From the NCBI RefSeq assembly GCF_014636475.1, contig NZ_BMEL01000001.1, forward strand, positions 62,001-126,000: 64,000 bases of DNA. The letters are read 5' to 3'. Shown here piece after piece: positions 38,237 to 46,980 of this stretch. Position 1 is the first letter of the stretch, and each line of letters opens with the position of its first letter. This stretch comes from Halobacillus andaensis (GTDB lineage Bacteria > Bacillota > Bacilli > Bacillales > Halobacillaceae). Position numbers and translations under genes: made by a program. The notes below the pieces were generated by a model. That model searched no databases and was not told where the DNA came from. It saw only the letters and a list, made by a program, of their open reading frames with translations.

Positions 38237-38593
38237 ATGCCACGAGTAAAAGGTGGAACAGTGACACGCAAACGTCGTAATCGTGTCCTTAAACTAGCAA
38301 AAGGTTATTATGGTTCAAAGCACGCTCTATTTAAAACAGCAAAACAACAAGTAATGAAGTCAGGTCAGTACGCTTATCGTGACCGTCGTCAGAAAAAACG
38401 TGACTTCCGTAAGCTATGGATTGCACGTATTAACGCTGCAGCTCGTATGAATGATATTTCATACAGCCGTCTAATGCACGGTCTTAAGCTTGCTGGTATC
38501 GAAGTGAACCGTAAGATGCTTGCAGACCTAGCCGTTAATGACGAAAAAGGTTTCGCAAGTCTTGCAGAACAAGCAAAGTCAGCTCTTAAATAA
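38237..38593 (+). CDS. rplT: 50S ribosomal protein L20
   Basis: 118 residues, basic, helical. The N-terminal tail [15 protein letters not shown] reaches into 23S rRNA during assembly; the globular domain has [13 protein letters not shown] and [10 protein letters not shown]20 also binds its own operon leader (37264-37387) to cause feedback termination. AGGAGG precedes ATG 38237. The operon ends at the terminator directly downstream. Confidence 0.97.
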   Translation: MPRVKGGTVTRKRRNRVLKLAKGYYGSKHALFKTAKQQVMKSGQYAYRDRRQKKRDFRKLWIARINAAARMNDISYSRLMHGLKLAGIEVNRKMLADLAVNDEKGFASLAEQAKSALK

Positions 38594-38600
38594 GTAAAGA

Positions 38601-38638
38601 AAAAGTCATTTCCGTTCGGTAGGAAATGACTTTTTTTT
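38601..38638 (+). terminator. Terminator of infC-rpmI-rplT
   Basis: AAAAGTCATTTCC / GGAAATGACTTTT, 13-bp stem with an eight-base loop and T run. Confidence 0.95.
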
Positions 38639-38660
38639 ATATCGAAATGGAGTCATGATA

Positions 38661-38933
38661 ATGGAACTTTCCTTATTGTTTTTAAGTTATCTCACAACCA
38701 TCAATGTTCTTTTATTCATTTTAATGGGGTTTGATAAACGTCAGGCGGTCAAGAGAAACAGAAGAATAAGTGAAAAAAATCTGTGGTTGATCGCATGGAT
38801 CGGTGGAGCCGCAGGCGGGTATTTAGGAATGGAAATCTTCAGACATAAAACAAAGCATCGTAGTTTTAAGGTAGGCATGCCGGTCCTTATTGCCATTCAA
38901 GTCATTGTTCTACTATGGTACGTAATGGTCTAA
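38661..38933 (+). CDS. ysdA: DUF1294 family membrane protein YsdA
   Basis: 90 residues with three hydrophobic spans. The family pattern FILMGFDKRQAVKRNRRISE, then WLIAWIGGAAGGYLGM and the basic RHKTKHRSF before the last helix, is complete. Function is unknown. ATG 38661 lies eight bases after GGAG; the upstream ATG 38655 is too close. Same strand as rplT but beyond its terminator. Confidence 0.85.
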   Translation: MELSLLFLSYLTTINVLLFILMGFDKRQAVKRNRRISEKNLWLIAWIGGAAGGYLGMEIFRHKTKHRSFKVGMPVLIAIQVIVLLWYVMV

Positions 38934-38977
38934 ATCCTTCTTTTGTTCATATGCTGTAGGTAGGAGGTGCGAACTTC

Positions 38978-39547
38978 ATGAGTGAAGCATCATCTGCACT
39001 ACTAAGTTGGATTGAGCATCAAGGAATATGGGCACCCCTTTTATTTATTTTTATTCATTTGCTGCGTCCTTTCTTGTTTTTACCAGTAATGCTCGTTTGT
39101 ATTACTGGAGGTGTGTTATTTGGTCCGGTTGCTGGGACTGCGTATTCGGTGATAGGCACTTTGTTATCGAGCCTTTTATTTTATCGAATGATTCGTCTTG
39201 TTCCTTCAGGGTTTAAAAAGCTTCAACAGATGTATGAGCGATGGAACAATCGAAGAATAAAGCTCACCGTCAAGCAAGTAGCTATCCTTCGTCTTATCCC
39301 ATTTATTCATTTTCACCTTCTTTCTTATTGTCTCATTGAGATAAGCTCAGACTTTAAAGACTATGCAAAGTCATCTTTCTTTGCCAATATCCCATTGGCC
39401 GTCGTGTATACTTCTATGGGTCAATGGATTACATTGTTTTCAATCCCTGTAATTGCACTGTTAACAAGTTTTTTGCTTTTATTTTGTTATATGGTAAGAA
39501 GGAAATCTGAAGTTTTCGTTTGGAAAGAGTTTTTTCAAGCGAGTTAA
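38978..39547 (+). CDS. TVP38/TMEM64 (DedA-like) family membrane protein
   Basis: 189 residues with about five membrane spans. The family core is visible: HLLRPFLFLPVMLVCITGGVLFGPVAGTAYSVIG, followed by the re-entrant and LRLIPFIHFHLLSY segment. DedA-superfamily proteins are thought to handle membrane lipid movement or proton-coupled transport; the specific role is unknown. AGGAGGTG precedes ATG 38978. It converges with ysdB. Confidence 0.8.
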   Translation: MSEASSALLSWIEHQGIWAPLLFIFIHLLRPFLFLPVMLVCITGGVLFGPVAGTAYSVIGTLLSSLLFYRMIRLVPSGFKKLQQMYERWNNRRIKLTVKQVAILRLIPFIHFHLLSYCLIEISSDFKDYAKSSFFANIPLAVVYTSMGQWITLFSIPVIALLTSFLLLFCYMVRRKSEVFVWKEFFQAS

Positions 39548-39572
39548 GGCCGCTATGAATTAGCGGCCTTAA
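39544..39572. terminator. Symmetric hairpin between converging genes
   Basis: TTAAGGCCGCT / AGCGGCCTTAA, 11-bp palindromic stem with a seven-base loop. It includes the stop codons of both flanking genes. The T run is short in both directions. Confidence 0.75.
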
Positions 39573-39976
39573 TTCTCGTCTTCGGGGAGAGGTTTTATGT
39601 TTAATCGATTAATTGGGTATTTCCATTCAATCTTTGCGTAAGGATACTTCATTAAAATCTGTTCTTCAAGAAAGTAAAGATCGTTTCTTTCTAATCCTTG
39701 CAGTTTTTCGGGTTCTTTAGATGACACTTGAATGGTCAGTACTTCAAATGCATGTTCCGTCGCTCCTAAATACTTTTCACCTTCAAACATCATTCCTCTG
39801 TAAGTAATTAAGAAATTATGTTTTGTGTTTTCGGGATCATCCCAAAAATAAAATTCATTGTTTTGGTGAGATTGATCTAATTTCCTTCGAGGGTTTGTAT
39901 AAAATTTAAAAGCAGTATATAGAATTACCGCAAAGGCTATAAGCAGGAGGATACGGAATAAAATGATCATTACCAT
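39569..39976 (-). CDS. ysdB: Sigma-W pathway protein YsdB
   Basis: 135 residues: one N-terminal transmembrane helix (~3-21), then a soluble cytoplasmic domain with NPRRKLD, FYFWDDPENTKHNFLITYRG and FEGEKYLG, matching YsdB of B. subtilis. The start at 39974-39976 has AGGGAG nine bases upstream; the frame extends to 40000 but that ATG lacks a site. A good sigma-W promoter lies directly upstream. Role in the envelope-stress regulon is known; its mechanism is not. Confidence 0.88.
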   Translation of the reverse strand: MVMIILFRILLLIAFAVILYTAFKFYTNPRRKLDQSHQNNEFYFWDDPENTKHNFLITYRGMMFEGEKYLGATEHAFEVLTIQVSSKEPEKLQGLERNDLYFLEEQILMKYPYAKIEWKYPINRLNIKPLPEDEN

Positions 39977-40013
39977 TACAATCGTCTCCCTGTAAATCAT
40001 TTATAACTTCTTG

Positions 40014-40040
40014 TACGTTTTCGCATGCTTTTTAGTTTCA
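40014..40040 (-). promoter_or_regulatory. Sigma-W (ECF) promoter of ysdB
   Basis: On the minus strand TGAAAC (40040-40035), 17-base spacer, CGTA (40017-40014). Both elements match the sigma-W consensus exactly, and the gene is a sigma-W target in B. subtilis. Confidence 0.8.
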
Positions 40041-40083
40041 AAAAATGATACATTTATAAAGAAAGAGTGAAGAGGAGTGATGA

Positions 40084-40569
40084 ATGATGAATTGGGACGC
40101 ATTTTATGACAGCCAGGCTCAATTAGATGCCCACATTGTAAAAAAACAGAACTTAGAAGATGCATCAGTGATTGAAGATAAGATATTAGCGCTGTTCGTT
40201 GAAGTTGGTGAACTAGCGAACGAAACACGCTGTTTTAAGTTTTGGAGCACCAAACCCTCTAGCGATCAGTCGGTCGTTCTAGAGGAGTACGTAGACGGGC
40301 TCCATTTCATTTTATCGTTAGGTTTAGATTTAGATCTTCGCTATCGTTCAGGATCACTTAACAATACTCCTGAAAAGACAGAAGCCTTTTTGGATGTATT
40401 TACTTCGATTGAGCGTTTTAAACATCATAAAGATAATCGTTCGTATCAGCGAATGTTTGAAAGCTATTTAATTCTTGGCCAGTCATTAGGAATGACGGAG
40501 AAAGAATTGCAGCAAGCCTATGAAGAAAAGAATAAAGTTAACTTTCAAAGACAGGATCAAGGGTATTAA
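40084..40569 (+). CDS. All-alpha dimeric dUTPase / NTP pyrophosphohydrolase family protein
   Basis: 161 residues. The metal-binding pattern of the all-alpha NTP-pyrophosphatase fold is visible: FVEVGELANET (EVGEL-x-NE) and, after ~30 residues, LEEYVDGLHFIL (ExxD). Such enzymes hydrolyse dUTP or related nucleotides to the monophosphate and pyrophosphate, keeping uracil out of DNA. Substrate here is inferred. Two ATGs (40084, 40087) both fit AGGAG. Divergent from ysdB. Confidence 0.85.
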   Translation: MMNWDAFYDSQAQLDAHIVKKQNLEDASVIEDKILALFVEVGELANETRCFKFWSTKPSSDQSVVLEEYVDGLHFILSLGLDLDLRYRSGSLNNTPEKTEAFLDVFTSIERFKHHKDNRSYQRMFESYLILGQSLGMTEKELQQAYEEKNKVNFQRQDQGY

Positions 40570-40647
40570 GCGGCTGGATAAATTTTGTTTATTTTTGCCT
40601 AAAGTTATATAATAAAAAGTAGAGAAAAAAGGAGGTAATTTTTACAT

Positions 40648-41733
40648 ATGGCAAATAAAGATGAAACGTTGCAAATGTTGAAAGAACTTACTGATGCAAA
40701 AGGAATACCAGGAAACGAGCGTGAAGCGCGAGAAGTCATGTCACGTTACATCTCTCCGTTTGCGGATGAAGTTTACACTGACAATTTAGGAAGTCTGGTT
40801 GCGAAAAAAACTGGAAATAAAAAAGGCCCAAGAGTAATGGTAGCTGGTCACTTAGACGAGGTTGGTTTCATGGTGACTCGTATTGACGATCATGGCTATA
40901 TTTATTTTCAGCCTGTTGGAGGCTGGTGGAGTCAGGTAATGTTAGCTCAGCGAGTGACAATTATGACTCGAAATGGCGATTTAACAGGAATTATCGGATC
41001 TAAACCTCCGCACATCCTTCCTGCTGACCAGCGCAAGAAAGCAGTGGATATTAAAGATATGTTTATTGATATTGGAGCATCTAGCCGAGAAGAAGCGAAA
41101 GAATTCGGTGTGACTCCTGGGGATTCAATTGTTCCATATTTTGAATTTACACAAATGAAGAATGAAAAATTGTTATTAGCTAAAGCTTGGGATAACCGTA
41201 TCGGCTGTGCCATTGCGATTGAAGTGCTTAAGCAATTAAAAGGCGAAAAGCATCCTAATATTGTTTATGGTGTCGGGACCGTGCAAGAAGAGGTTGGTTT
41301 ACGTGGAGCACGTACATCTGCTAATTTAATCAACCCAGACATTGCTTTTGGTGTTGATGTAGGAATCGCTGGTGACACACCAGGCGTTTCTGATCGAGAT
41401 GCTTCAAGCAAAATGGGAGAGGGTCCTCAGATTATTTTATATGATGCGTCCATGGTTTCTCATAAAGGATTACGTGATTATGTTGTAGATACGGCGGATG
41501 AGCATTCGATTCCTTATCAGTTCGATTCATTAGCAGGAGGAGGAACAGATTCAGGTGCCATCCATTTAAGCCATAACGGTGTACCTGCCCTTTCTATTAC
41601 AATCGCAACACGCTATATTCATTCTCATGCCGCGATGCTTCACCGTGATGATTTTGAAAATGCCGTTCGTTTAATTGTAGAAGTCATCAAAGGGTTAGAC
41701 GATAAAAAAGTAAAAGAAATTACATTTAATTAA
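40648..41733 (+). CDS. ysdC: M42 family glutamyl aminopeptidase / endoglucanase-like metallopeptidase
   Basis: 361 residues, two-metal M42 fold. Ligands and catalytic residues visible: GHLDEVGFM (His-x-Asp), KAWDNRIGC (bridging Asp), VQEEVGLRG (catalytic and ligand Glu), VDVGIAGD and the last His in [11 protein letters not shown]. It is a cytoplasmic aminopeptidase of large oligomeric complexes; peptide specificity is unknown. AAAGGAGGT precedes ATG 40648. A terminator follows. Confidence 0.93.
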   Translation: MANKDETLQMLKELTDAKGIPGNEREAREVMSRYISPFADEVYTDNLGSLVAKKTGNKKGPRVMVAGHLDEVGFMVTRIDDHGYIYFQPVGGWWSQVMLAQRVTIMTRNGDLTGIIGSKPPHILPADQRKKAVDIKDMFIDIGASSREEAKEFGVTPGDSIVPYFEFTQMKNEKLLLAKAWDNRIGCAIAIEVLKQLKGEKHPNIVYGVGTVQEEVGLRGARTSANLINPDIAFGVDVGIAGDTPGVSDRDASSKMGEGPQIILYDASMVSHKGLRDYVVDTADEHSIPYQFDSLAGGGTDSGAIHLSHNGVPALSITIATRYIHSHAAMLHRDDFENAVRLIVEVIKGLDDKKVKEITFN

Positions 41734-41737
41734 TGAG

Positions 41738-41770
41738 AAAAGCATCCCTATAAAGAGGGATGCTTTTTTT
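41738..41770. terminator. Terminator between ysdC and sspI
   Basis: AAAAGCATCCCT / AGGGATGCTTTT stem with flanking A and T runs, so it may act on both strands. Confidence 0.93.
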
Positions 41771-41978
41771 ATTCTGCCAAACTTTTCTCTAACGTTTGCA
41801 GTATTTCTTGACGATCTTGTTCTTCTGATTCTTTCCAAAGCATTTCAAAAAATACGCCTAACCCAGGAAGCATCTTTTCTTCTCCTTTTTGTAATGCGTC
41901 ATCAATCGTTGCTTCGAGTTGATCAGCATTATGCCCAGAAACGTTTGAAAGGATGGCTTGTCGTAAGTTTAAGTTCAT
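41769..41978 (-). CDS. sspI: Small acid-soluble spore protein I
   Basis: 69 residues. [21 protein letters not shown] and [14 protein letters not shown] are diagnostic of SspI, a minor SASP made in the forespore. Tail is acidic. GGAGGT precedes ATG 41976-41978 on the minus strand. I could not identify a clear sigma-G promoter in the short divergent gap to ysgA. Confidence 0.95.
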   Translation of the reverse strand: MNLNLRQAILSNVSGHNADQLEATIDDALQKGEEKMLPGLGVFFEMLWKESEEQDRQEILQTLEKSLAE

Positions 41979-42073
41979 CTGTGTCTACCTCCATTTGTGT
42001 TTACGTTTAGTTTGACCAATTATGATAAGCCTATGTATGATAAGGTTGAACTTAAATGAAAATGAGGTCTTTT

Positions 42074-42808
42074 ATGTTAACATCCTTAACAAATCCAAAA
42101 GTAAAAGAATGGAAAAAACTACAAAAGAGAAAATACCGTGAGAGAAATGGACTGTTTTTAGTAGAAGGACATCACTTAGTTGAAGAAGCGATCAAGAGTG
42201 AGTGGACGGTAAGAGAGATCATTCTTCGGGAAGAAGCTTCATTAGAATCCGTGAATGCCCTTCCAGTTACGTATGTGAGTGATCAAGTTTTTAATGAAAT
42301 TGCAGAAACACAAACCCCCCAAGGAGTAGCGGCGGTTATAGAGTTTAAAGATTTTACTTATGAGCCCGCTCCTTATTCACTGCTTATTGATTCGGTACAA
42401 GATCCAGGAAACTTGGGAACGCTTATTCGAACAGCGGATGCTGCAGGGTTTAATCAAGTGATTGTAGGGAGAGGCTCCGTTGACGTCTTTAATGAAAAGG
42501 TAGTTCGAGCAACCCAAGGCTCGCTCTTTCACTTACCCGTGATCCAAGCAGAGTTAGAAGAAGTTATTCCTTATTTAAAAGAAAACAATGTTTCTGTATA
42601 CGCTGCTACGTTAGAAGACTCTGTACCATATAAGCATATTGAAACTCAATCGAATGTAGCCTTACTCGTTGGAAATGAAGGACAAGGCATTCGTGAAGAG
42701 ATACTGAACCATGTTGATCAAAATGTAAATATTCCGATTTACGGTGAAGCGGAATCACTAAACGTTGCTATTGCGGCTGCTATATTAATGTATCACTTCA
42801 AAGCCTAG
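42074..42808 (+). CDS. ysgA: SpoU/TrmH family RNA 2'-O-methyltransferase YsgA
   Basis: 244 residues. An N-terminal substrate-binding domain (KVKEWKKLQKRKYRERNGLFLVEGHHLVEEA) precedes the knotted SPOUT domain with VQDPGNLGTLIRTADAAG (motif 1), LLVGNEGQGI (motif 2) and IPIYGEAESLNVAIAAAI (motif 3). It methylates rRNA or tRNA ribose; exact target not deducible. ATG 42074 is chosen by GAGGT five bases upstream and by family length. pheST follow behind their own promoter. Confidence 0.9.
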   Translation: MLTSLTNPKVKEWKKLQKRKYRERNGLFLVEGHHLVEEAIKSEWTVREIILREEASLESVNALPVTYVSDQVFNEIAETQTPQGVAAVIEFKDFTYEPAPYSLLIDSVQDPGNLGTLIRTADAAGFNQVIVGRGSVDVFNEKVVRATQGSLFHLPVIQAELEEVIPYLKENNVSVYAATLEDSVPYKHIETQSNVALLVGNEGQGIREEILNHVDQNVNIPIYGEAESLNVAIAAAILMYHFKA

Positions 42809-42810
42809 GG

Positions 42811-42839
42811 TTGCATTACGAGCGTCTTTTCTCTATAAT
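42811..42839 (+). promoter_or_regulatory. pheST promoter
   Basis: TTGCAT (42811-42816), 17-base spacer, TATAAT (42834-42839). Confidence 0.82.
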
Positions 42840-42845
42840 TATCAA

Positions 42846-43102
42846 CAGTTATATAGAACAAAAGCGAGGAAAGAGCAAAGTAAATGATTGCATCAGCGTT
42901 TTAGGGAAGAAATGCCTTAGACTGGAAGCATTTCTAACGTGGCAATGATTGAATTTTCACTCTGGAGCTGACGCCGATGAGCGTTCCGGATTTTAGTCCG
43001 TTATCTAATGATCTAAGTGGGCACATAGTGTCAACAAGGGTGGTACCGCGAAACGATTATTCAAGTCTCGTCCCTTTTTATGGGGATGGGGCTTTTTTTA
43101 TT
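42846..43102 (+). ncRNA. T-box leader, phenylalanine-specific
   Basis: Specifier codon TTC (42956-42958, Phe) precedes ACTCTGGAGC. The T-box element AGGGTGGTACCGCG is at 43037-43050; its TGGT suits a discriminator A. The terminator (AGTCTCGTCCC / GGGGATGGGGCT) lies at about 43064-43093 with a T run. Uncharged tRNA-Phe would induce pheST. Confidence 0.95.
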
Positions 43103-43123
43103 TTTATAAAGGAGGAACGTACC

Positions 43124-44158
43124 ATGAAGGAACGTTTACAAGAGTTAAAAGCTGAAGCGTTAACTAAAGTAGAGCAAGCTGAAGAAATACAGGATTTAAA
43201 AGATGTTCGCGTTGAATATTTGGGAAAGAAAGGTCCCATTACAGAAGTATTAAGAGGGATGGGGAAATTATCGAAGGAAGAAAGACCTGTTATTGGTCAA
43301 CTAGCCAATGACGTGCGAGAAGAAATTGCTCAAGCGATTGAAAAGAAGCAATCCGGTTTAGAAGAAGCGGCCTTAGAGGAACAGCTCGAAGCTGAAAGTA
43401 TAGACGTAACACTCCCGGGTCGTCCGGTTCAAGTAGGAGGACCACACTTACTGACGAGCATTGTTGAAGAAATTGAAAACTTATTTATTGGAATGGGTTT
43501 TGAAATTAAAGAAGGACCTGAAGTTGAAACCGACTACTACAATTTTGAAGCTTTAAACTTACCAAAAGGTCATCCGGCTCGTGATATGCAAGATTCCTTT
43601 TACATTACTGAAGAGCTACTATTAAGAACCCATACTTCTCCTGTTCAAGCGAGAACGATGGGAATGAAAAACGGTAATGAACCCGTTAAAATGATCTGTC
43701 CTGGTAAAGTGTACCGACGTGACACGGATGATGCTACACACTCTCACCAATTTACTCAAATTGAAGGCTTGCTTGTAGATAAGCATGTTCGTATGAGTGA
43801 TTTGAAAGGTGTACTTAATACGTTTGCTAAGCAAATGTTTGGAGAGGAACGAGAAATTCGTCTGCGTCCAAGCTTTTTCCCTTTTACAGAACCATCTGTA
43901 GAAATGGATATATCTTGTAAAGTTTGTGGGGGAGAAGGCTGTTCTGTCTGCAAAGGTACTGGCTGGATAGAAATACTTGGTGCAGGAATGGTTCACCCGA
44001 ATGTGCTTGAAATGGCTGGATATGATCCGAAAGAGTACTCCGGCTTTGCTTTTGGGATGGGTCCAGAGCGTATTGCCATGCTGAAATATGGTGTCGACGA
44101 TATCCGTAACTTTTATATCAATGATCAACGATTCTTAAAGCAATATCATAAGGCGTAA
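43124..44158 (+). CDS. pheS: Phenylalanyl-tRNA synthetase alpha subunit
   Basis: 344 residues. N-terminal coiled coil (~1-85), then the class II core: [39 protein letters not shown] (motif 2) and [19 protein letters not shown] (motif 3). A four-cysteine CxxC pair ([14 protein letters not shown]) lies at ~265-280. ATG 43124 follows GGAGG; the frame stays open back to 42977 through the T-box, so longer calls are wrong. pheT follows after 12 bases. Confidence 0.97.
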   Translation: MKERLQELKAEALTKVEQAEEIQDLKDVRVEYLGKKGPITEVLRGMGKLSKEERPVIGQLANDVREEIAQAIEKKQSGLEEAALEEQLEAESIDVTLPGRPVQVGGPHLLTSIVEEIENLFIGMGFEIKEGPEVETDYYNFEALNLPKGHPARDMQDSFYITEELLLRTHTSPVQARTMGMKNGNEPVKMICPGKVYRRDTDDATHSHQFTQIEGLLVDKHVRMSDLKGVLNTFAKQMFGEEREIRLRPSFFPFTEPSVEMDISCKVCGGEGCSVCKGTGWIEILGAGMVHPNVLEMAGYDPKEYSGFAFGMGPERIAMLKYGVDDIRNFYINDQRFLKQYHKA

Positions 44159-44170
44159 GGAGGAATAACG

Positions 44171-46597
44171 ATGTTAGTTTCATTAAATTGGTTAAATGAT
44201 TATATTGATGTAAGTGATTATAAACCAGAAGACCTGGCAGAAATTATTACGAAAACAGGGATTGAAGTAGAAAGTGTTGAGCCGGTAGCTGAAGCCGTGA
44301 CAGGAGTAGTGGTTGGACATGTAGTATCTTGTGAGCAGCATCCGAATGCGGATAAATTATCATTATGTCAAGTTGATGTAGGAGAAGGAATTTTACAAAT
44401 CATTTGTGGTGCTCCAAACATAGCTCAAGGTCAAAAAGTGGCCGTAGCCACTCCTGGTGCCGTTTTACCGGGTAATTTTAAAATTAAGAAAACGAAGCTC
44501 AGAGGCGAAGTTTCAAACGGCATGATTTGTTCTCTTCAAGAATTAGGGGTCGACGAAAAAGAAGTACCTAAAGAGTACCAGGATGGTATTTACGTTTTTC
44601 CTGAGGATGTTAATACAGGAGACGATGCGATTTCTGTATTGAATCTTAATGACATCATTATTGAACTTGGATTAACTCCTAACCGCGCAGATTGTTTAAG
44701 CATGGCGGGGGTAGCCTATGAAGTGGCTGCTGCTTTAGATCGTGATTACCAATTAGCTGAAGAAAGAGTAGAAAGATCGAATGAAGATGCTTCAGAGGTT
44801 GTAGAAGTACTAGTAGATGATCCACAGGCTAACCCATATTATGGTGCGTTTATCTTACGAGATGTGACCGTTGGTAAATCTCCGTTATGGATGCAAAATC
44901 GTTTAACGGCAGCTGGTGTTAGACCGATCAATAACGTTGTAGATATTACAAATTATGTATTATTGGAATATGGCCAGCCCCTTCATGCGTTTGATTACGA
45001 CCGTTTTGGCTCCAACAAGGTCGTGACTCGAAGAGCAAAAGATGGAGAGAAGATCAAGACGTTAGACGATCAAGAACGTACACTGACTCCAGACCATTTA
45101 GTGATTACAAACGGAGAATCAGCGCATGCGATCGCTGGTGTAATGGGAGGAGCAGACTCAGAAGTACAGGAAGATACAACAACGATCTTATTAGAAGCTG
45201 CTTATTTTAATCCTGCTAACGTACGACAAGCCGCTAAAGATCATGGCTTACGCAGTGAAGCAAGTACACGATTCGAAAAAGGTGTGGACCCAAATCGTGT
45301 AGAACGTGCAGGCGTGCGTGCCTGTGAGTTGTTACAAAAATATGCAGGCGCAACCGTATTAGAAGGCGTAGCAAAGTTTGATCAACTGGACCGAACGGAA
45401 AAAGCGGTGGAGATGAATTCGAATCGAATTAATGATCGTTTAGGTACAACGATCTCAAATGAAGAAATCCAACAAATTCTAGAACGTTTACAGTTCCACT
45501 ATGACCACAATGATGACGATTTTACTGTGTACGCCCCAACCAGAAGAGGGGACGTGGAACGTTTTGAAGATATGTTAGAAGAGGTTGCTCGAATTTACGG
45601 ATATGATAATCTTCCGTTTACGTTACCAAGCGGTGCTTCTCAAGCTGGCGGTTTATCTCTTGAACAAGAGTTGAAACGAGGCATGAAATCCTACTTTGAA
45701 GGGGTGGGCTTAGACGAGACCATTACGTACTCATTAACAAGCGAACAGCAAGCTGAAATGCTTGTGAGTGAAGAAGTTAAACAAAATGCAAAATCACCAG
45801 TTAAGCTTGCTATGCCTATGAGTGAAGATCATAGTCATTTACGGTTAAGCATTTTGCCAGAATTGCTCCAGTCCATTAGTTATAACATCGCTCGTAAACA
45901 GCATAATGTTGCTTATTATGAAGTAGGAACTGTATTCCTTAGTGAAGAAGAAAAAGTTACAAAACAACCGCATGAAATGCTGAGAGCAGCTGGAGCCCTT
46001 ACAGGGGAATGGATGTCTCATCCTTGGCAGCAAGAAAAGAAAGAGGCAGACTTCTTTGTAGTCAAAGGGATTGTAGAAGGGCTGGTCCAGTGGTTAAACA
46101 TTGATGTTGAATTTGTTAAAGCTAAAGTAGATGGAATGCATCCTGGTAGAACCGCTCTTATTAAAAGGAACAATGAGAACATTGGATTCTTAGGTCAGGT
46201 TCATCCTAAACTTCAAAAAGAATGGGGATTAAAGGATACCTATGTTTTTGATATAAATGCTGAAAAACTAATCGAGCTCTATCAAAAAGAAGAAGCGTTT
46301 GAAACGATCCCTCGCTTCCCTAGTGTAAATCGTGATATCGCCCTGGTAGTTGACGAAGAGGTTCCAGCAGGCCATATTGAAAGTACAATATATGAAGCAG
46401 GTGCTCCATTAGTAAAGCAAGTACGTGTGTTTGATGTGTATCAAGGGGAACATTTGCAAGAAGGCAAGAAATCATTAGCTTACCGTTTGTTATACCTTGA
46501 TCCAGAACGTACACTTAAAGATGAAGAAGTCGAAGCGGCTCATGAACAAATTTTAAATGCAGTTAAGGAAACTCATAATGCTGAATTAAGAGGATAA
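44171..46597 (+). CDS. pheT: Phenylalanyl-tRNA synthetase beta subunit
   Basis: 808 residues. Order: B1 and EMAP/tRNA-binding domain (~40-155, HPNADKLSLCQVDVG), B3/B4 editing domain (~210-390, NVVDITNYVLLEYGQPLHAFD), B5 (~405-480), catalytic-like core and a C-terminal ferredoxin-fold anticodon-binding domain (~715-808, FPSVNRDIALVVDE). It completes the alpha2-beta2 enzyme and edits Tyr-tRNA-Phe. AAGGAGGA precedes ATG 44171. Confidence 0.97.
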   Translation: MLVSLNWLNDYIDVSDYKPEDLAEIITKTGIEVESVEPVAEAVTGVVVGHVVSCEQHPNADKLSLCQVDVGEGILQIICGAPNIAQGQKVAVATPGAVLPGNFKIKKTKLRGEVSNGMICSLQELGVDEKEVPKEYQDGIYVFPEDVNTGDDAISVLNLNDIIIELGLTPNRADCLSMAGVAYEVAAALDRDYQLAEERVERSNEDASEVVEVLVDDPQANPYYGAFILRDVTVGKSPLWMQNRLTAAGVRPINNVVDITNYVLLEYGQPLHAFDYDRFGSNKVVTRRAKDGEKIKTLDDQERTLTPDHLVITNGESAHAIAGVMGGADSEVQEDTTTILLEAAYFNPANVRQAAKDHGLRSEASTRFEKGVDPNRVERAGVRACELLQKYAGATVLEGVAKFDQLDRTEKAVEMNSNRINDRLGTTISNEEIQQILERLQFHYDHNDDDFTVYAPTRRGDVERFEDMLEEVARIYGYDNLPFTLPSGASQAGGLSLEQELKRGMKSYFEGVGLDETITYSLTSEQQAEMLVSEEVKQNAKSPVKLAMPMSEDHSHLRLSILPELLQSISYNIARKQHNVAYYEVGTVFLSEEEKVTKQPHEMLRAAGALTGEWMSHPWQQEKKEADFFVVKGIVEGLVQWLNIDVEFVKAKVDGMHPGRTALIKRNNENIGFLGQVHPKLQKEWGLKDTYVFDINAEKLIELYQKEEAFETIPRFPSVNRDIALVVDEEVPAGHIESTIYEAGAPLVKQVRVFDVYQGEHLQEGKKSLAYRLLYLDPERTLKDEEVEAAHEQILNAVKETHNAELRG

Positions 46598-46601
46598 TAA
46601 A

Positions 46602-46657
46602 AAGCGGGAGAAAGCCCGCTTAAGGCTGTCGAGAAAGTTCTCGACAGCCTTATTTTT
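46602..46657 (+). terminator. Tandem terminator hairpins after pheST
   Basis: Hairpin 1: AAGCGGG / CCCGCTT (46602-46621). Hairpin 2: a 14-bp stem 46622-46635 with 46638-46651, followed by a T run. The second alone is a strong terminator. Confidence 0.92.
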
Positions 46658-46980
46658 TGGGCGTTATTCCTTCCTGAAATTCAAGCTTTTCAGAAAAGAA
46701 AAAGTCAAGGAACAGGCGTTGATAACGTTGTATGTAAAAATGTGGAAAATATTGCCCTCCATTTAGCCAGGGTGAGCTAGATGAGAGAGTCTTATTCGAC
46801 TATAAGCTAGATTGAAGGAGCACAGACCGTGACACTCCTGCGGAAAATGGCGGATCCGAGACCCCGCAGTGTGAGTTTCACGATGAGGCTCGGGCGTTCG
46901 TCCGCGGAAAGGGAATGGTCTGTGCTCCTGGAGGCAAGAAAAAAGCTTGTAGAAAAAAAGAGGTTTCTCTACCCGCTTTT
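46658..46980. other. Interval between pheT and rnhC
   Basis: No gene seen. The first ~155 bases are AT-rich without clear structure; a palindrome-bounded repeat occupies 46816-46929. AGCTTGTAGAAAA, the end sequence of the element after thrS, recurs at about 46944-46956, and a GTAGAGAAA-type hairpin there may end rnhC transcription. Confidence 0.6.
46816..46929. repeat. Palindrome-bounded intergenic repeat, copy A
   Basis: A perfect 13-bp inverted repeat, AGGAGCACAGACC (46816-46828) and GGTCTGTGCTCCT (46917-46929), encloses a GC-rich core with CTGCGG ... CCGCAG and GTGA/TCAC stems. The core (ACTCCTGCGGAAAA, GAGACCCCGCAG, CCGCGGAAAG) resembles, from memory, a repeat scattered through Bacillaceae intergenic DNA. 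Confidence 0.7.

Noticed and set aside
41979-42060. Sigma-G promoter for sspI
   Set aside because: CATACAT and CATAATT resemble -10 elements, but no matching -35 is seen.
42977-43123. N-terminal extension of pheS
   Set aside because: This in-frame stretch is the T-box element and its terminator; a strong ribosome site places the start at 43124.
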